Both the position numbers and the translations under genes were made by a program. Shown piece after piece: positions 27,255 to 37,722 of a stretch of 64,000 nucleotides of DNA. The notes beneath the pieces are model-generated. The model saw only the letters and a program-made list of their open reading frames with translations, had not been told where the DNA came from and made no database searches. Positions within the stretch are counted from its first letter, which is position 1. Every line of letters begins with the position of its first letter. The DNA is taken from assembly GCA_023402275.1 (NCBI GenBank), contig JAEXCH010000006.1, forward strand, positions 20,742-84,741, written 5' to 3'. The DNA comes from Methanobacteriota archaeon (GTDB lineage: Archaea; Thermoplasmatota; Thermoplasmata; Methanomassiliicoccales; Methanomethylophilaceae).

Positions 27255-30200
27255 TTGAGGGACTTGGTTAAATTATATTTTGCAGAGAAGAACATCGTGA
27301 ACCATCACATAGCATCTTTCGATGACTTCCTAGCATCCGGCAGCAATCCCAGCAGCAGGATGCAGAAGATCGTGGATGATATCAGGGTTCCGACGGATGA
27401 TGCTGAGCGTGGGGTCATTAAGCTTGATCCGGAACGCACAGGCGGCAGGAACATCGAGATAAGGATTGGGAGGAAGAGGGACGAGAATGGGAACATCGAC
27501 CCTCAGGCAAAGCCCACCATCAGGATAGACCCGCCTAAGACAATGGAGGCCAACGGATACAGTCATGAACTTACTCCGATGGAGGCCAGATTGAGGAATC
27601 TCAATTACATGTCTCCCGTATTCGTAAGATTCGAGGTCTACGAGGACGGCATCGAGAAGGATATGTCAGAGGGAGAGAAATGGGTGCACGTCGGAGACCT
27701 TCCGATGATGGTCAAATCAAGCGGATGCAACCTGAACAAGAGTGTACTGGAACACAATCTCGACCGCAAACTGTCGGAAGATGAGTACGGCCAGGAATTG
27801 GTCAGACAGAGAGAGGACCCCAGGGAGCCCGGAGGATACTTCATCATCGGAGGTACCGAGAGGGTCCTGATAACATTGGAGGACCTGGCACCCAACAGGG
27901 TCATGGTCGAATACAACGAGAAGTACGGATCCGCAGTGGAGATCGCAAAGGTGTTCTCCCAGAAGGACGGATACCGCGCCTTGACACTTGTGGAGAAGAA
28001 GAAGGACGGAATGGTAATGGTATCCGTTCCGGTAGCATCCGGTTCGATACCTCTGATAGCTTTGATGAAAGCACTCGGAATGGAATCCGATGCCGAGATC
28101 TATGATACCATAGTCTCGGACGAGGCAATGGCCAACATAGTCTACGCCAACATCGAGAACTCCCTTGACAAGAAGAACTATCCTCCGAACGGTTACCACA
28201 CCAAAGAGGATGCGATACTCTTCCTGGAGAGGAACTTCGCCGCAGGACAGGCAAAGGAGTACAGGACAAAGAAGGTCGAGAGCATCCTTGATCGTTCACT
28301 TCTCCCGCATCTCGGAGACACCGAGGCCGACCGTATGAAGAAGGCGATATTCCTTGGACGTATAGCCCGCTCCGTTCTTGAGTTGTCACTCAAGAAGAGG
28401 AAGGAGGATGACAAGGACCACTACGCCAACAAGAGACTGAAGTTGTCAGGGGACCTCATGGAGGATCTCTTCAGGACAAGTTTCAGCAGCCTCATGAAGG
28501 ATCTCAAATATCAGTTGGAGAGGAACTGGGGAAGGAAGAAGAGCGAATTCAATATCTCTTCCTCCATCAGGCCCGACCTCCTGACGCACAAACTCCTTCA
28601 CGCATTGGCAACAGGTAACTGGGTCGGCGGAAGGGCAGGAGTGTCCCAGCTTCTTGACAGGACATCCAACATGTCTGCGATGTCACACCTTAGAAGAGTG
28701 ACATCGTCACTCACAAGGAGTCAGCCTCACTTCGAGGCCCGTGACCTCCACCCCACTCAGTGGGGAAGACTCTGTCCCTCGGAAACACCCGAAGGACAGA
28801 ACTGCGGTCTGGTTAAGAATGCAGCGTTGATCATAGATGTCTCAGAGGGATACCCCGAATCGGACATCAAATGGATGCTGAAGGAACTCGGTCTCGGGTC
28901 CGTCAAGGACGATGGGACCAGGGTGTACGTGAACGGAGACCTCGTAGGTACCCACAGGGACGCCGATAAACTGGTGGCCGAGATAAGGGACCGCAGAAGA
29001 TACGGCCTCCTGTCACACGGCATAAACATAAGATTCGACGAAGAGATGAAAGAGGTCATCATCAACTGTGATGAGGGACGTCTCAGACGCCCGCTCATGA
29101 TCCTCAAGGACGGAAGGACCATGATAACCAGGAAGCACGTGGAAGGCATCCGCGACGGAAAGGTATCATGGAACGATCTGTTCCGCGAGGGTATAATCGA
29201 GTGGGTGGATGCAGAGGAAGAGGAGGACGCACTCGTCCTTGTGGACGCTTATGATGTCCCGAAGAGATGCGAGTGCTGCGATCATGCCCTTTCCCCCACA
29301 GATGTTGACTGGATGAATCCGGGACAGGATGAGGACCCAGTCCTCAATTGCAAGTGGTGCGGTGACAACATCACGGTACCTTCAAAGATCACGAAGGAGC
29401 ACACACACATGGAGATCGACCCGATGGTCATACTCGGTGTGGCATCCGGTATCGTTCCGTACCCGGAACACAACTCGGCACCCCGTGTAACTATGGGTGC
29501 GGGAATGGCAAAACAGGCATTGGGTATTCCTGCGGCCAACTATCGTATCAGACCTGATACAAGGGGGCACATAATGCACTACCCCGAGGTTCCGATGGTA
29601 CAGACCCAGACAATGGATTTCATGGGATACAACCACAGACCGGCAGGACAGAACTTCTGTGTTGCCGTACTGTCATACCATGGATACAACATAGAGGATG
29701 CACTTGTCATGAACAAGAGCTCCGTTCAAAGAGGTCTCGGAAGATCATCATTCCTCAGATCATATCGTGCAGAGGAACGCCGCTACCCCGGAGGACAGGA
29801 GGATCATTTCGAGATACCTTCACCGGACATAATGGGAGCGCGTGCCGACTTCGCATATGCATCATTGGGAGAGGACGGCCTCATATCGCCTGAATCGGAA
29901 GTGACGGGAAGTGATGTCCTTATCGGAAAGACATCCCCGCCCAGATTCCTTGAGGAGGAGACGGATTTCCTGACCCCTCAGAAAAGAAGGGAGACATCTG
30001 TCACCGTAAGGCCGGGAGAGAGAGGATTCGTGGATTCCGTCATGGTAACGGAATCGGAGAACGGATCCAGGCTCGTTCGTGTCAAGGTAAGGGATGAGAG
30101 GATACCTGAGCTCGGCGACAAGTTCTGTTCAAGATTCGGACAGAAAGGTGTCGTCGGAAGGCTCGTTGATCAGTGCGACATGCCTTTCACAGCGGAAGGC

Positions 30201-30854
30201 GTGACTCCAGACCTCGTTGTCAACCCGCACGGTATCCCGTCGCGTATGACCATTGGCCACGTCCTTGAGATGATAGCCGGAAAGGTCGGTGCGATGGAAG
30301 GCAGGATAATCGACGGAACGGCATTCTCCGGAGAGAGGGAAGGCGCCATCCGTGATGCTCTCGTCAAGAACGGATTGGGAATGCACGGAAAGGAGTGCAT
30401 GTACGACGGTAAGACGGGAAGGATGATACAAACTGAAGTTTACACAGGTGTGATCTTCTATGAGAAACTGCACCACATGGTAAGCGGTAAGATGCACGTG
30501 CGTTCGAGAGGACCCGTTCAGATACTCACAAGACAGCCCACCGAGGGACGTTCCAGACAGGGAGGTCTCAGATTCGGTGAGATGGAGCGTGACTGTCTTA
30601 TCGGTCACGGTGCAGCGATGGTCATCAAGGACCGTCTGCTCGATGAGTCAGACGGAACACAGCAGTACATCTGCGGAAACCCGACATGCGGCCATATCGC
30701 AATAATGGACAGACACGGATCGTTGTACTGTCCGGTATGTAAGAACAACTCGAGCATATACCTCGTTCAGACGTCATACGCATTCAAACTACTGATGGAT
30801 GAGCTTCTGTCACTTGGTGTTGCCATGAGACTTCAACTGGAGGACCTGACATGA
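27255..30854 (+). CDS. rpoB: RNA polymerase subunit B (unsplit)
   Basis: Second-largest RNA polymerase subunit. 1199 residues in one chain, whereas many other methanogens split it into B'' and B'. Seen: [27 protein letters not shown], the [37 protein letters not shown] region, a zinc-like CECCDHAL...[38 protein letters not shown] and a C-terminal zinc site CGNPTCGH...CPVCKN. The start is TTG with GGTGAT just upstream, overlapping the rpoH stop. Its stop overlaps the rpoA' start. Confidence 0.98.
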   Translation: MRDLVKLYFAEKNIVNHHIASFDDFLASGSNPSSRMQKIVDDIRVPTDDAERGVIKLDPERTGGRNIEIRIGRKRDENGNIDPQAKPTIRIDPPKTMEANGYSHELTPMEARLRNLNYMSPVFVRFEVYEDGIEKDMSEGEKWVHVGDLPMMVKSSGCNLNKSVLEHNLDRKLSEDEYGQELVRQREDPREPGGYFIIGGTERVLITLEDLAPNRVMVEYNEKYGSAVEIAKVFSQKDGYRALTLVEKKKDGMVMVSVPVASGSIPLIALMKALGMESDAEIYDTIVSDEAMANIVYANIENSLDKKNYPPNGYHTKEDAILFLERNFAAGQAKEYRTKKVESILDRSLLPHLGDTEADRMKKAIFLGRIARSVLELSLKKRKEDDKDHYANKRLKLSGDLMEDLFRTSFSSLMKDLKYQLERNWGRKKSEFNISSSIRPDLLTHKLLHALATGNWVGGRAGVSQLLDRTSNMSAMSHLRRVTSSLTRSQPHFEARDLHPTQWGRLCPSETPEGQNCGLVKNAALIIDVSEGYPESDIKWMLKELGLGSVKDDGTRVYVNGDLVGTHRDADKLVAEIRDRRRYGLLSHGINIRFDEEMKEVIINCDEGRLRRPLMILKDGRTMITRKHVEGIRDGKVSWNDLFREGIIEWVDAEEEEDALVLVDAYDVPKRCECCDHALSPTDVDWMNPGQDEDPVLNCKWCGDNITVPSKITKEHTHMEIDPMVILGVASGIVPYPEHNSAPRVTMGAGMAKQALGIPAANYRIRPDTRGHIMHYPEVPMVQTQTMDFMGYNHRPAGQNFCVAVLSYHGYNIEDALVMNKSSVQRGLGRSSFLRSYRAEERRYPGGQEDHFEIPSPDIMGARADFAYASLGEDGLISPESEVTGSDVLIGKTSPPRFLEEETDFLTPQKRRETSVTVRPGERGFVDSVMVTESENGSRLVRVKVRDERIPELGDKFCSRFGQKGVVGRLVDQCDMPFTAEGVTPDLVVNPHGIPSRMTIGHVLEMIAGKVGAMEGRIIDGTAFSGEREGAIRDALVKNGLGMHGKECMYDGKTGRMIQTEVYTGVIFYEKLHHMVSGKMHVRSRGPVQILTRQPTEGRSRQGGLRFGEMERDCLIGHGAAMVIKDRLLDESDGTQQYICGNPTCGHIAIMDRHGSLYCPVCKNNSSIYLVQTSYAFKLLMDELLSLGVAMRLQLEDLT

Positions 30855-33652
30855 TGCGCGGAATAACGAAGAGGATAGGATCGATAAAGTTCTCATGCGT
30901 ATCACCGGATGAGATCAGGAGGATGTCCGCCACGAAGATCATCACGGCGGATACCTACGATGACGAAGGTTACCCGATCGAGATGGGATTGATGGACCCC
31001 CACATGGGAGTCATCGAACCCGGACTCAGATGCAAGACATGCGGCTGCAAGGTGGATGAATGTCCCGGACACTTCGGGCACATCGATCTCGCTATGCCTG
31101 TGATACACGTCGGTTTCATAAAGGACATAAAACTGATGCTCGAGAGTACCTGCCGCAAGTGCGGAAGGATCATGCTAACAGCAGAACAGATCGACACCCG
31201 CAGGGGCGACATGTCGGACATGAAGGACCTCGGAGGAGGAACCATCGATCTGAAGAACTTCTCCAAGGAGACCGCAAAGGATGCATCCACAAAAGGGATA
31301 TGTCCTTACTGCGGAGAGGAACAGATAAAGATCAAACTCGACAAGCCCACAACCTTCAGGGAAGTGGACGATAACCACAAACTAACTCCCAAGGAGGTGC
31401 GTGAGAGACTCGAGCGCATATCCGACGAGGATCTCAAGACCCTCGGAATGGACCCTGCAACATGCAGGCCGGAGTGGATGGTGCTCACAGCACTCGCTGT
31501 TCCTCCTGTTACCGTAAGGCCGTCGATCACACTCGATTCCGGAGACAGATCGGAGGATGATCTAACACACAAGCTTGTGGATGTACTCAGGATCAACCAG
31601 AGGTTGAGAGAGAACCGTGACGCAGGTGCGCCGCAGTTGATCGTCGAGGACCTTTGGGAACTTCTGCAGTATCACGTAACCACATACTTCGATAACCAGA
31701 CATCCGGGATACCGCCCGCAAGGCACAGGTCCGGACGTCCGCTCAAGACACTGGCACAGAGGCTTAAGGGAAAGGAAGGACGTTTCAGATCCAACCTTTC
31801 CGGTAAGCGTGTTAACTTCTCTGCCCGTACGGTCATATCGCCGGACCCACTGCTCTCTATAAACGAGGTCGGGGTCCCTGACAGGGCCGCAAGGGAACTG
31901 ACAGTTCCGGTGCATGTGAACGAGCACAACATCGAGAAACTCAAGGAGATGGTCGCCCGCGGACCCGAGCCGCCAATGGACAAAGGGTATCTTCCCGGTG
32001 TGAACTACGTCATCAGATCCGACGGAAGAAGGATAAGGGTCACCGAACGCAACGCGGAAGAGGTGGCAGAGAACATAGACATCGATTACACTATCGAGAG
32101 ACAGCTCATGGATGGGGATGTGGTCCTATTCAACAGGCAGCCCTCACTCCACAGGATGTCCATGATGGCGCACCGCGTAAGGATAATGGACGGGAAGACG
32201 TTCAGATTCAACCTCTGCGACTGTCCCCCGTACAACGCTGATTTCGATGGTGATGAGATGAATCTTCATGTCCTGCAATCGGACGAGGCACGTGCCGAGG
32301 CACGCATACTCATGCAGGTCCAGGAGAACATCCTCTCGCCGAGATACGGCGGACCTATAATCGGTGCCATCCACGATCACATAACGGGAGCATACTTCCT
32401 GACACACGAGAATCCCAGATTCGACAGTTTCGAGGCGATGAACATCCTCTCGAAACTTCCGGACATAGAGATCCCGGAACCCATGATCGATGATGAGGGC
32501 AAGGAATACTGGACAGGAAAGCAGTTGTTCTCAATAGTCCTGCCGGATGATTTCAGGACCACCTTCAAGGCCAATATATGTCAGAACTGTGACGTATGTA
32601 CCAAGGAGAACTGTCCGTACGATGCATATGTCAAGATACGCAACGGACAACTCCTCTGCGGTACCATCGATGCCAAAGGTATCGGTAACAGCAAGGGAAA
32701 GGTCCTCGACAGGATAGCTCGTGATTATGGATCCGACAGAGCGGCAAGGTTCATCAATGAGGTGACCAGGCTTGCTTTGGGAGCGATAATGAACCATGGT
32801 TTCAGCACCGGTATAGGTGATGAGGACATACCCGAGGAAGCGGCATTGCAGATCGCGAACTACAACCAAGAATGTATCAACAAAGTGTCCGAACTCGTGG
32901 AATCATATCAGGACGGTACACTGGACCAGATGCCTGGACGTTCCCTCAGGGAGACGTTGGAGGTGGAGGTCATGAAAGTTCTCGGACAGGCCCGTGACGA
33001 GGCAGGACGTGTTGCAGGGAAACATCTGGGTCTTTCGAATCCGGCTGTTATAATGGCAAAGTCCGGTGCTCGTGGTTCGATGCTTAACCTGTCACAGATG
33101 GCAGGTTGCGTCGGACAGCAGGCGGTCCGTGGTGAGAGATTGTCCAGAGGATACTGGAATAGGACCCTCCCCCACTTCCACAAAGGTGATCTGGGAGCAT
33201 ACGCAAGAGGATTCTGCTCGAATTCATACAAAACTGGTCTCAACCCGACAGAGTTCTTCTTCCACGCAATGGGAGGAAGGGAAGGGCTGGTCGATACCGC
33301 GGTCAGGACGTCAAGGTCAGGATACATGCAGAGAAGACTGGTATCTGCTCTGGAGGATCTCAAACTGACATCCGACGGCACCGTAAGGAACACTGTCGGA
33401 ACTGTCATACAGTTCATGTACGGTGAGGACGGGGTGGACCCGTCAAGGACGGTCAGAGGAAAGGCCATAGATCTGGACGATCTGTTCGCAGAGGTCCTTG
33501 GTGATGAGGCGGACTCACTCCTCCACATCGACGATCTGGATGTAGGCGATGACTACGGATCCAGAGAGAAGGATGAGATGGAGTACACCGAGGAAGAGGA
33601 GAGCGAGGATTACGACGATCTTGACACCGACTATGATGGAGGAGGTGAGTGA
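30851..33652 (+). CDS. rpoA1: RNA polymerase subunit A'
   Basis: Largest-subunit N-terminal part. 933 residues with zinc sites [17 protein letters not shown] and CRKCGRIM...CPYCGEEQ, the [13 protein letters not shown] segment and the catalytic NADFDGD loop (D464/D466/D468 coordinate Mg2+). The bridge-helix region is followed by a long acidic tail ([18 protein letters not shown]). Two tandem ATGs (30851 and 30854) overlap the rpoB stop; either may be used. The last 20 nt overlap the most upstream likely start of A''. Confidence 0.98.
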   Translation: MMRGITKRIGSIKFSCVSPDEIRRMSATKIITADTYDDEGYPIEMGLMDPHMGVIEPGLRCKTCGCKVDECPGHFGHIDLAMPVIHVGFIKDIKLMLESTCRKCGRIMLTAEQIDTRRGDMSDMKDLGGGTIDLKNFSKETAKDASTKGICPYCGEEQIKIKLDKPTTFREVDDNHKLTPKEVRERLERISDEDLKTLGMDPATCRPEWMVLTALAVPPVTVRPSITLDSGDRSEDDLTHKLVDVLRINQRLRENRDAGAPQLIVEDLWELLQYHVTTYFDNQTSGIPPARHRSGRPLKTLAQRLKGKEGRFRSNLSGKRVNFSARTVISPDPLLSINEVGVPDRAARELTVPVHVNEHNIEKLKEMVARGPEPPMDKGYLPGVNYVIRSDGRRIRVTERNAEEVAENIDIDYTIERQLMDGDVVLFNRQPSLHRMSMMAHRVRIMDGKTFRFNLCDCPPYNADFDGDEMNLHVLQSDEARAEARILMQVQENILSPRYGGPIIGAIHDHITGAYFLTHENPRFDSFEAMNILSKLPDIEIPEPMIDDEGKEYWTGKQLFSIVLPDDFRTTFKANICQNCDVCTKENCPYDAYVKIRNGQLLCGTIDAKGIGNSKGKVLDRIARDYGSDRAARFINEVTRLALGAIMNHGFSTGIGDEDIPEEAALQIANYNQECINKVSELVESYQDGTLDQMPGRSLRETLEVEVMKVLGQARDEAGRVAGKHLGLSNPAVIMAKSGARGSMLNLSQMAGCVGQQAVRGERLSRGYWNRTLPHFHKGDLGAYARGFCSNSYKTGLNPTEFFFHAMGGREGLVDTAVRTSRSGYMQRRLVSALEDLKLTSDGTVRNTVGTVIQFMYGEDGVDPSRTVRGKAIDLDDLFAEVLGDEADSLLHIDDLDVGDDYGSREKDEMEYTEEEESEDYDDLDTDYDGGGE

Positions 33653-35093
33653 TCTGGCAAAGAAAGATACGCTAAAGGCACTGATCAACAGGGACATAAG
33701 CGAAGAGGTCGCAGAACTCCTGTTGACGAAGTACAACACCCTGGGATCCATATCGGATGCTCCGGTCGAGGAACTGGTCGATCTAGGTCTGTCGGAAGAA
33801 GAGGCGGAGGCCACCATCTCGAAGATCGGAAAGCGTGCCGCACGTTCATCCTCCGGAACGAAGACCAAGAAGGTCGTCCCGGAACAGAAGATCGAGCCTA
33901 TGGAGGAAGTGTTCCACGAACGTGTGTTCACTCCTGCCGAGATAAAGCTCAGGGGCATAGTCGAGAAACAAGGCGTCTATCTTCCAATGAAGATAATCAC
34001 CGACATAGCGAACATCGTTGAGAACGCTGAACTTGAGGAGGAAGTGTACGAGAAACTGATCGCAACAGCGAACAGGATGTACACCTCCCACCTGATGGAC
34101 AAGAATGAGTCCACTGGGGTCATGGCGGCACACTCCCTGGGTGAGCCCGGTACGCAGATGAACATGCGTACCTTCCACTACGCGGGAGTCGCTAACATAA
34201 ACGTTACGCAGGGACTTCCCAGGTTGATCGAGATCGTGGATGCCAGACGTGTCCCAAGCACTCCTTCCATGGAGATCCCCCTCACGGGTATAGCCGCAGA
34301 GGACGAGAGTGTTGCAAGACATGTCGCATCAGAGATAGAGGTCACATCCCTCCTTGACATAGCTTCAGTTGAAACGGACATAACCAACATGCGTCTGATC
34401 ATCACACCGAACAGCAGGAAGATGGCAGTCCGTAATCTGGAGATAGAGGATGTAGTCGAGAAGCTGAACAAGGTCAAGGCGGTCCGCGGTCTCGTTAAAC
34501 AGGCGGACTTCAAGATAGAGATAACAGCGGATGAACCGTCATACAAGAGATTGCAGACGATGTATGATGCCGTAAGGAATGCCAAGATCAAAGGCATAGA
34601 CGGAGTTGCGAGAGCAGTTCTGAGCAAGGCCGGAGGATCCTGGAAGATCATCACCGAGGGAAGCAACCTCAAAGAGGTGTTGAAGATCGAAGGCGTCAAT
34701 GCCAACAAGGTCATGACCAACAGTATACTGGAGGTCGCGGACGTTCTTGGTATCGAGGCGGCAAGGAACTCCATCATCCATGAGGCCATGGGAACTCTGG
34801 GAGAAGCAGGTCTGGATGTCGATATCAGACATATCATGCTCGTGGCCGACCTCATGACCAACGATGGTCAGGTGAAGGCCATAGGAAGACACGGAGTATC
34901 CGGAAAGAAGTCATCCGTCCTTGCAAGGGCGGCCTTCGAGATCACTGCCGCGCATCTATTGCATGCGGCCATGGTCGGAGAGGTCGATCACTTGGAAGGA
35001 GTGACTGAAAACATCATAGTAGGACAGCCGGTAACGCTAGGTACCGGTGCAGTGAACCTTATTTACACACCCAAGAAGGGGGAGAATGAATGA
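33633..35093 (+). CDS. rpoA2: RNA polymerase subunit A'' with N-terminal HhH-like extension
   Basis: Largest-subunit C-terminal part: THLMDKNESTGVMAAHSLGEPGTQMNMRTFHYAGVA trigger-loop region and the jaw/clamp C terminus (AARNSIIHEAMG, DLMTNDGQVKAIGRHGVSG). At about 480 residues it is longer than the usual 380-400. The extra N terminus holds a helix-hairpin-helix-like unit (ALINRDISEEVAELLLTKY, then LVDLGLSEEEAEATISKIG) and a K/S/T-rich linker. Start uncertain: ATG at 33633 or 33636 lacks a ribosome site, while the GGAGGTGA at 33639-33646 is best placed for a CTG at 33654, one base after the A' stop. Confidence 0.93.
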   Translation: MMEEVSDLAKKDTLKALINRDISEEVAELLLTKYNTLGSISDAPVEELVDLGLSEEEAEATISKIGKRAARSSSGTKTKKVVPEQKIEPMEEVFHERVFTPAEIKLRGIVEKQGVYLPMKIITDIANIVENAELEEEVYEKLIATANRMYTSHLMDKNESTGVMAAHSLGEPGTQMNMRTFHYAGVANINVTQGLPRLIEIVDARRVPSTPSMEIPLTGIAAEDESVARHVASEIEVTSLLDIASVETDITNMRLIITPNSRKMAVRNLEIEDVVEKLNKVKAVRGLVKQADFKIEITADEPSYKRLQTMYDAVRNAKIKGIDGVARAVLSKAGGSWKIITEGSNLKEVLKIEGVNANKVMTNSILEVADVLGIEAARNSIIHEAMGTLGEAGLDVDIRHIMLVADLMTNDGQVKAIGRHGVSGKKSSVLARAAFEITAAHLLHAAMVGEVDHLEGVTENIIVGQPVTLGTGAVNLIYTPKKGENE

Positions 35094-35374
35094 GCGAGAA
35101 AGTAGATATAAGCAGAGCATTGAAGGCCGCGATCACCACCGGCAAGGTGGAGTTCGGGGTCGATCAGACAGAGAAAGCGATAAAGACAGGAAAGGCGCAG
35201 ATGGTCATCCTGTCCAGGAACTGCCCCAGCGAGATGCTGACCGGGGACATCGATGTGAAAGTGCACGTTTACGAGGGTAACAACATGGAGTTGGGCGCCC
35301 TCTGCGGAAAGCCTTTCTCAGTGTCCGCACTGGCGGTCATCGATAAGGGTTCTTCTAACATCTTAACGTTGTGA
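35090..35374 (+). CDS. rpl30e: Ribosomal protein L30e
   Basis: 94-residue L7Ae/L30e-family protein of the large ribosomal subunit: KVEFGVDQTEKAIKTGKAQMVILSRNCP, HVYEGNNMELGALCGKPFSVSALAVID. The ATG overlaps the rpoA'' stop as ATGA. This is its standard place in the archaeal RNA polymerase operon. Confidence 0.95.
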   Translation: MSEKVDISRALKAAITTGKVEFGVDQTEKAIKTGKAQMVILSRNCPSEMLTGDIDVKVHVYEGNNMELGALCGKPFSVSALAVIDKGSSNILTL

Positions 35375-35379
35375 GTTCT

Positions 35380-35808
35380 ATGTCGACGGATATCGTACTA
35401 AATGAGGATACCCTCAGATACATAGCGCTGTTCTCAGCCATAACGAAAGCTAGCCCGATCGACTGCATGGATGCCGATGATAAGTTGGTGTTCGTGGTGG
35501 AGAAAGGACAGGGGAACATCGCCGTAGGAAAGAAAGGGGAACACATGATAAAGCTCAAGGACAAGACCGGGAAGAACATCCAGGTCGTAGAGTACTCTGA
35601 GGATCCTGAGCAGTTCGTAAAGAATGTTTTCCATATTTACAATCCTCAAAAGGTCGTTATCGAACAACGCGGGAATATAACCCACGCCACGATCACGGTG
35701 GATCCCAAGCTCAAGGGACGCGCGATCGGAAAGGCCGGAAAGAATCTGCGTATAGCAAGGGACATCGTGAACAGACATCACGAGATCCAGAGCATAAGCG
35801 TTGACTGA
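35380..35808 (+). CDS. nusA: Archaeal NusA-like KH-domain protein
   Basis: 142 residues with two KH domains (FVVEKGQGNIAVGKKGEHMIKL and VDPKLKGRAIGKAGKNLRIAR), the short archaeal NusA form without S1 or N-terminal domains. It probably binds nascent RNA at the polymerase. The ATG at 35380 is preferred to an upstream GTG at 35371 that overlaps the rpl30e stop. In many archaea rps12-rps7-EF genes follow; here the operon ends and a convergent gene faces it across a T-rich 41-bp gap. Confidence 0.93.
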   Translation: MSTDIVLNEDTLRYIALFSAITKASPIDCMDADDKLVFVVEKGQGNIAVGKKGEHMIKLKDKTGKNIQVVEYSEDPEQFVKNVFHIYNPQKVVIEQRGNITHATITVDPKLKGRAIGKAGKNLRIARDIVNRHHEIQSISVD

Positions 35809-35849
35809 TATCTCCCCCATCCGGTGTGAGAAACCCTTTAAAAATACCT

Positions 35850-36914
35850 TTACTTTTTACTTTTAAGCGGTATACGCTCAACTTCCATTCTGTCCGATGT
35901 AGGGTATTCCTCGACTATGTAGCAGGGAGAACAGAGTTTCTTAGAGATCCTTTCAAGCACCCACGGGGCGATCTCCACTCTGCCGAGATCCCTGTTGATC
36001 CAGATAAGATGAGACGGGACCCTGTACTTTGACATCAGGAGCGAATGCATATCATCAAGGTCATCTGCGTATACAACACCCTTCAATATGGTGCCGTCCT
36101 CGGTTATTACCTCATATTCCTTGGCCGTCACATTGGCCCTCCTTATGAGTCTGTTCCTAAGCTGGACACCGTCCTTGAATGTGGATGAACAGAAGTGTAT
36201 CGGGATATCTGGGTATTTTATCATAAGGTCCAGGGCCATCTCCTCGGAGCCATGTATCGCGGATGAGAGTTCATCCTTTATCCTGAATCCACGATCCTCC
36301 ATCATGTTCCAGTTGCTCTCAGAGAATTCGAACTCGTTTATGTTGATGAAACCGATGCCGGCATCATTGACAGAGAGTACCAACCCCTCAAGTTCCTTCT
36401 CGTATCCAGATATTGCGGGCACCTCTAGGCCGACATCCATTCCAGTTCCTTCAATGATACTTCTCAATCCATCTGTGTCAAAACTTTCCCATTGGGACAT
36501 GGGAGGGTGGAACCTAATCTCATCCAGACCAGCTTCGTAAAGTGCAAGTGCCTTCTCCGGGTCGACCATCGATGTGTATAGGTGGATATGATGCTCCTTA
36601 CCGAAATGTTCTTTCAGCATCCTTATCGCCTCTACCGTACGGTCCATCATGATAAGGGGATCCCCACCGGTTATTCCTGTTCCAGTGGCATCCATGGATT
36701 CGGCCTCTTCCAATGCTTCTCTCAGCTGTGTGATCCTTCTCTCATTCGCATAGATGACATCCTTTCCCTTCTTCTCGGGGGATATTGGGCAATAGAAACA
36801 GTCTGTGCCGCATATGCCTGTTATCAGCAGGACCATCTTCGATCCATTGACACAATGTTCGCATCCTTTGGGAAGGGGACAGTTGGAGGCCGATCCGTAT
36901 TCGTAGTTCCTCAA
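35850..36914 (-). CDS. Radical SAM protein, uncharacterised archaeal family
   Basis: 354 residues. The radical SAM cluster motif CGTDCFYC (CX3CX2C) is at about residues 35-42, preceded by a cysteine-rich leader NCPLPKGCEHCVNGSKM that may hold extra metal. GTGITGGDPLI is the SAM-binding GGE-like motif. The C-terminal third (TEDGTILKGVVYADD) is not a known auxiliary-cluster domain. The apparent start is a TTG (RNYEYGSASNCP). The family is widespread in archaea without known function. It diverges from pyrF across a shared TATA element. Confidence 0.85.
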   Translation of the reverse strand: MRNYEYGSASNCPLPKGCEHCVNGSKMVLLITGICGTDCFYCPISPEKKGKDVIYANERRITQLREALEEAESMDATGTGITGGDPLIMMDRTVEAIRMLKEHFGKEHHIHLYTSMVDPEKALALYEAGLDEIRFHPPMSQWESFDTDGLRSIIEGTGMDVGLEVPAISGYEKELEGLVLSVNDAGIGFININEFEFSESNWNMMEDRGFRIKDELSSAIHGSEEMALDLMIKYPDIPIHFCSSTFKDGVQLRNRLIRRANVTAKEYEVITEDGTILKGVVYADDLDDMHSLLMSKYRVPSHLIWINRDLGRVEIAPWVLERISKKLCSPCYIVEEYPTSDRMEVERIPLKSKK

Positions 36915-36943
36915 TTGTATCGATATACCATATGATGCGATGT

Positions 36944-36953
36944 CTTAATAAAC
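36944..36953. promoter_or_regulatory. Bidirectional TATA element, radical SAM gene / pyrF
   Basis: cttaataaac is about 28 bp upstream of the pyrF ATG and, read on the other strand, about 34 bp upstream of the radical SAM TTG. One element in a 61-bp gap may serve both genes. Confidence 0.45.
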
Positions 36954-36975
36954 ATTGGAAGGCTAAGAGATTCGC

Positions 36976-37620
36976 ATGAGAAGGGACACAGGACTGATAC
37001 TTGCGCTGGATGAGATCGATGCGAACAAAGCATTGGATGTAGCAAGGTCAGTATCCGATGTCGTCGACGCTATCAAGATAAACTGGCCGCTGGTACTTTC
37101 TGCGGGTCCTGAGATGATAACCCGTCTTTCGGAGTTCTCCGATGTCATATGTGATTTCAAGGTGGCGGACATCCCTAACACGGTAAGGCTGATCGTCGAA
37201 GGCTCAGTTGCAAGAGGGGCCTCAGGAGTAATAGTACATGCATTCACCGGGGAGGATTCCCTCAAGGAAGCGGTAGATGCGGCCGGCAATGCGGAAATAT
37301 TCGCAGTAACGGAGATGAGCCACCCAGGCGGCGTGACTTTCACCGCTAAGCACGCAGAGGAGATGACATTGATGGGAGTAAGGGCCGGGGTCGCAGGGTT
37401 CATAGCACCGGCAACAAGACCCGACAGGATAAGGATGATAAGGTCCTTGGCGGGAGACCTGAAGATCCTTTCTCCAGGGGTCGGGGCTCAGGGCGGATCG
37501 GCGTCAGCAGCCATATCGGCAGGTGCCGACCATGTGATAGTAGGAAGATCGATATACGAAGCTTCAGACCCACATTCCGTCGCATATTCCATAGCCACAG
37601 AGATAAGATCCCTTTTGTGA
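36976..37620 (+). CDS. pyrF: Orotidine 5'-phosphate decarboxylase
   Basis: Last step of UMP synthesis. 214 residues with all catalytic elements: LALD (D12), IKINWP (K34), and the DFKVADIPNT tetrad segment (D60, K62, D65), plus the phosphate-binding SPGVGAQGG and VGRSIYEA at the C-terminal end of the barrel. Probably leaderless, given the TATA spacing. Confidence 0.96.
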   Translation: MRRDTGLILALDEIDANKALDVARSVSDVVDAIKINWPLVLSAGPEMITRLSEFSDVICDFKVADIPNTVRLIVEGSVARGASGVIVHAFTGEDSLKEAVDAAGNAEIFAVTEMSHPGGVTFTAKHAEEMTLMGVRAGVAGFIAPATRPDRIRMIRSLAGDLKILSPGVGAQGGSASAAISAGADHVIVGRSIYEASDPHSVAYSIATEIRSLL

Positions 37621-37722
37621 CCGTCAAATCTTGCATTTTATTATAATATAGCGCGCCTGCCCGTAAACCTATAAATAGACAATTGAGCATGAGCCAATAC
37701 TCTAATCAATGGAGAAATCAGA

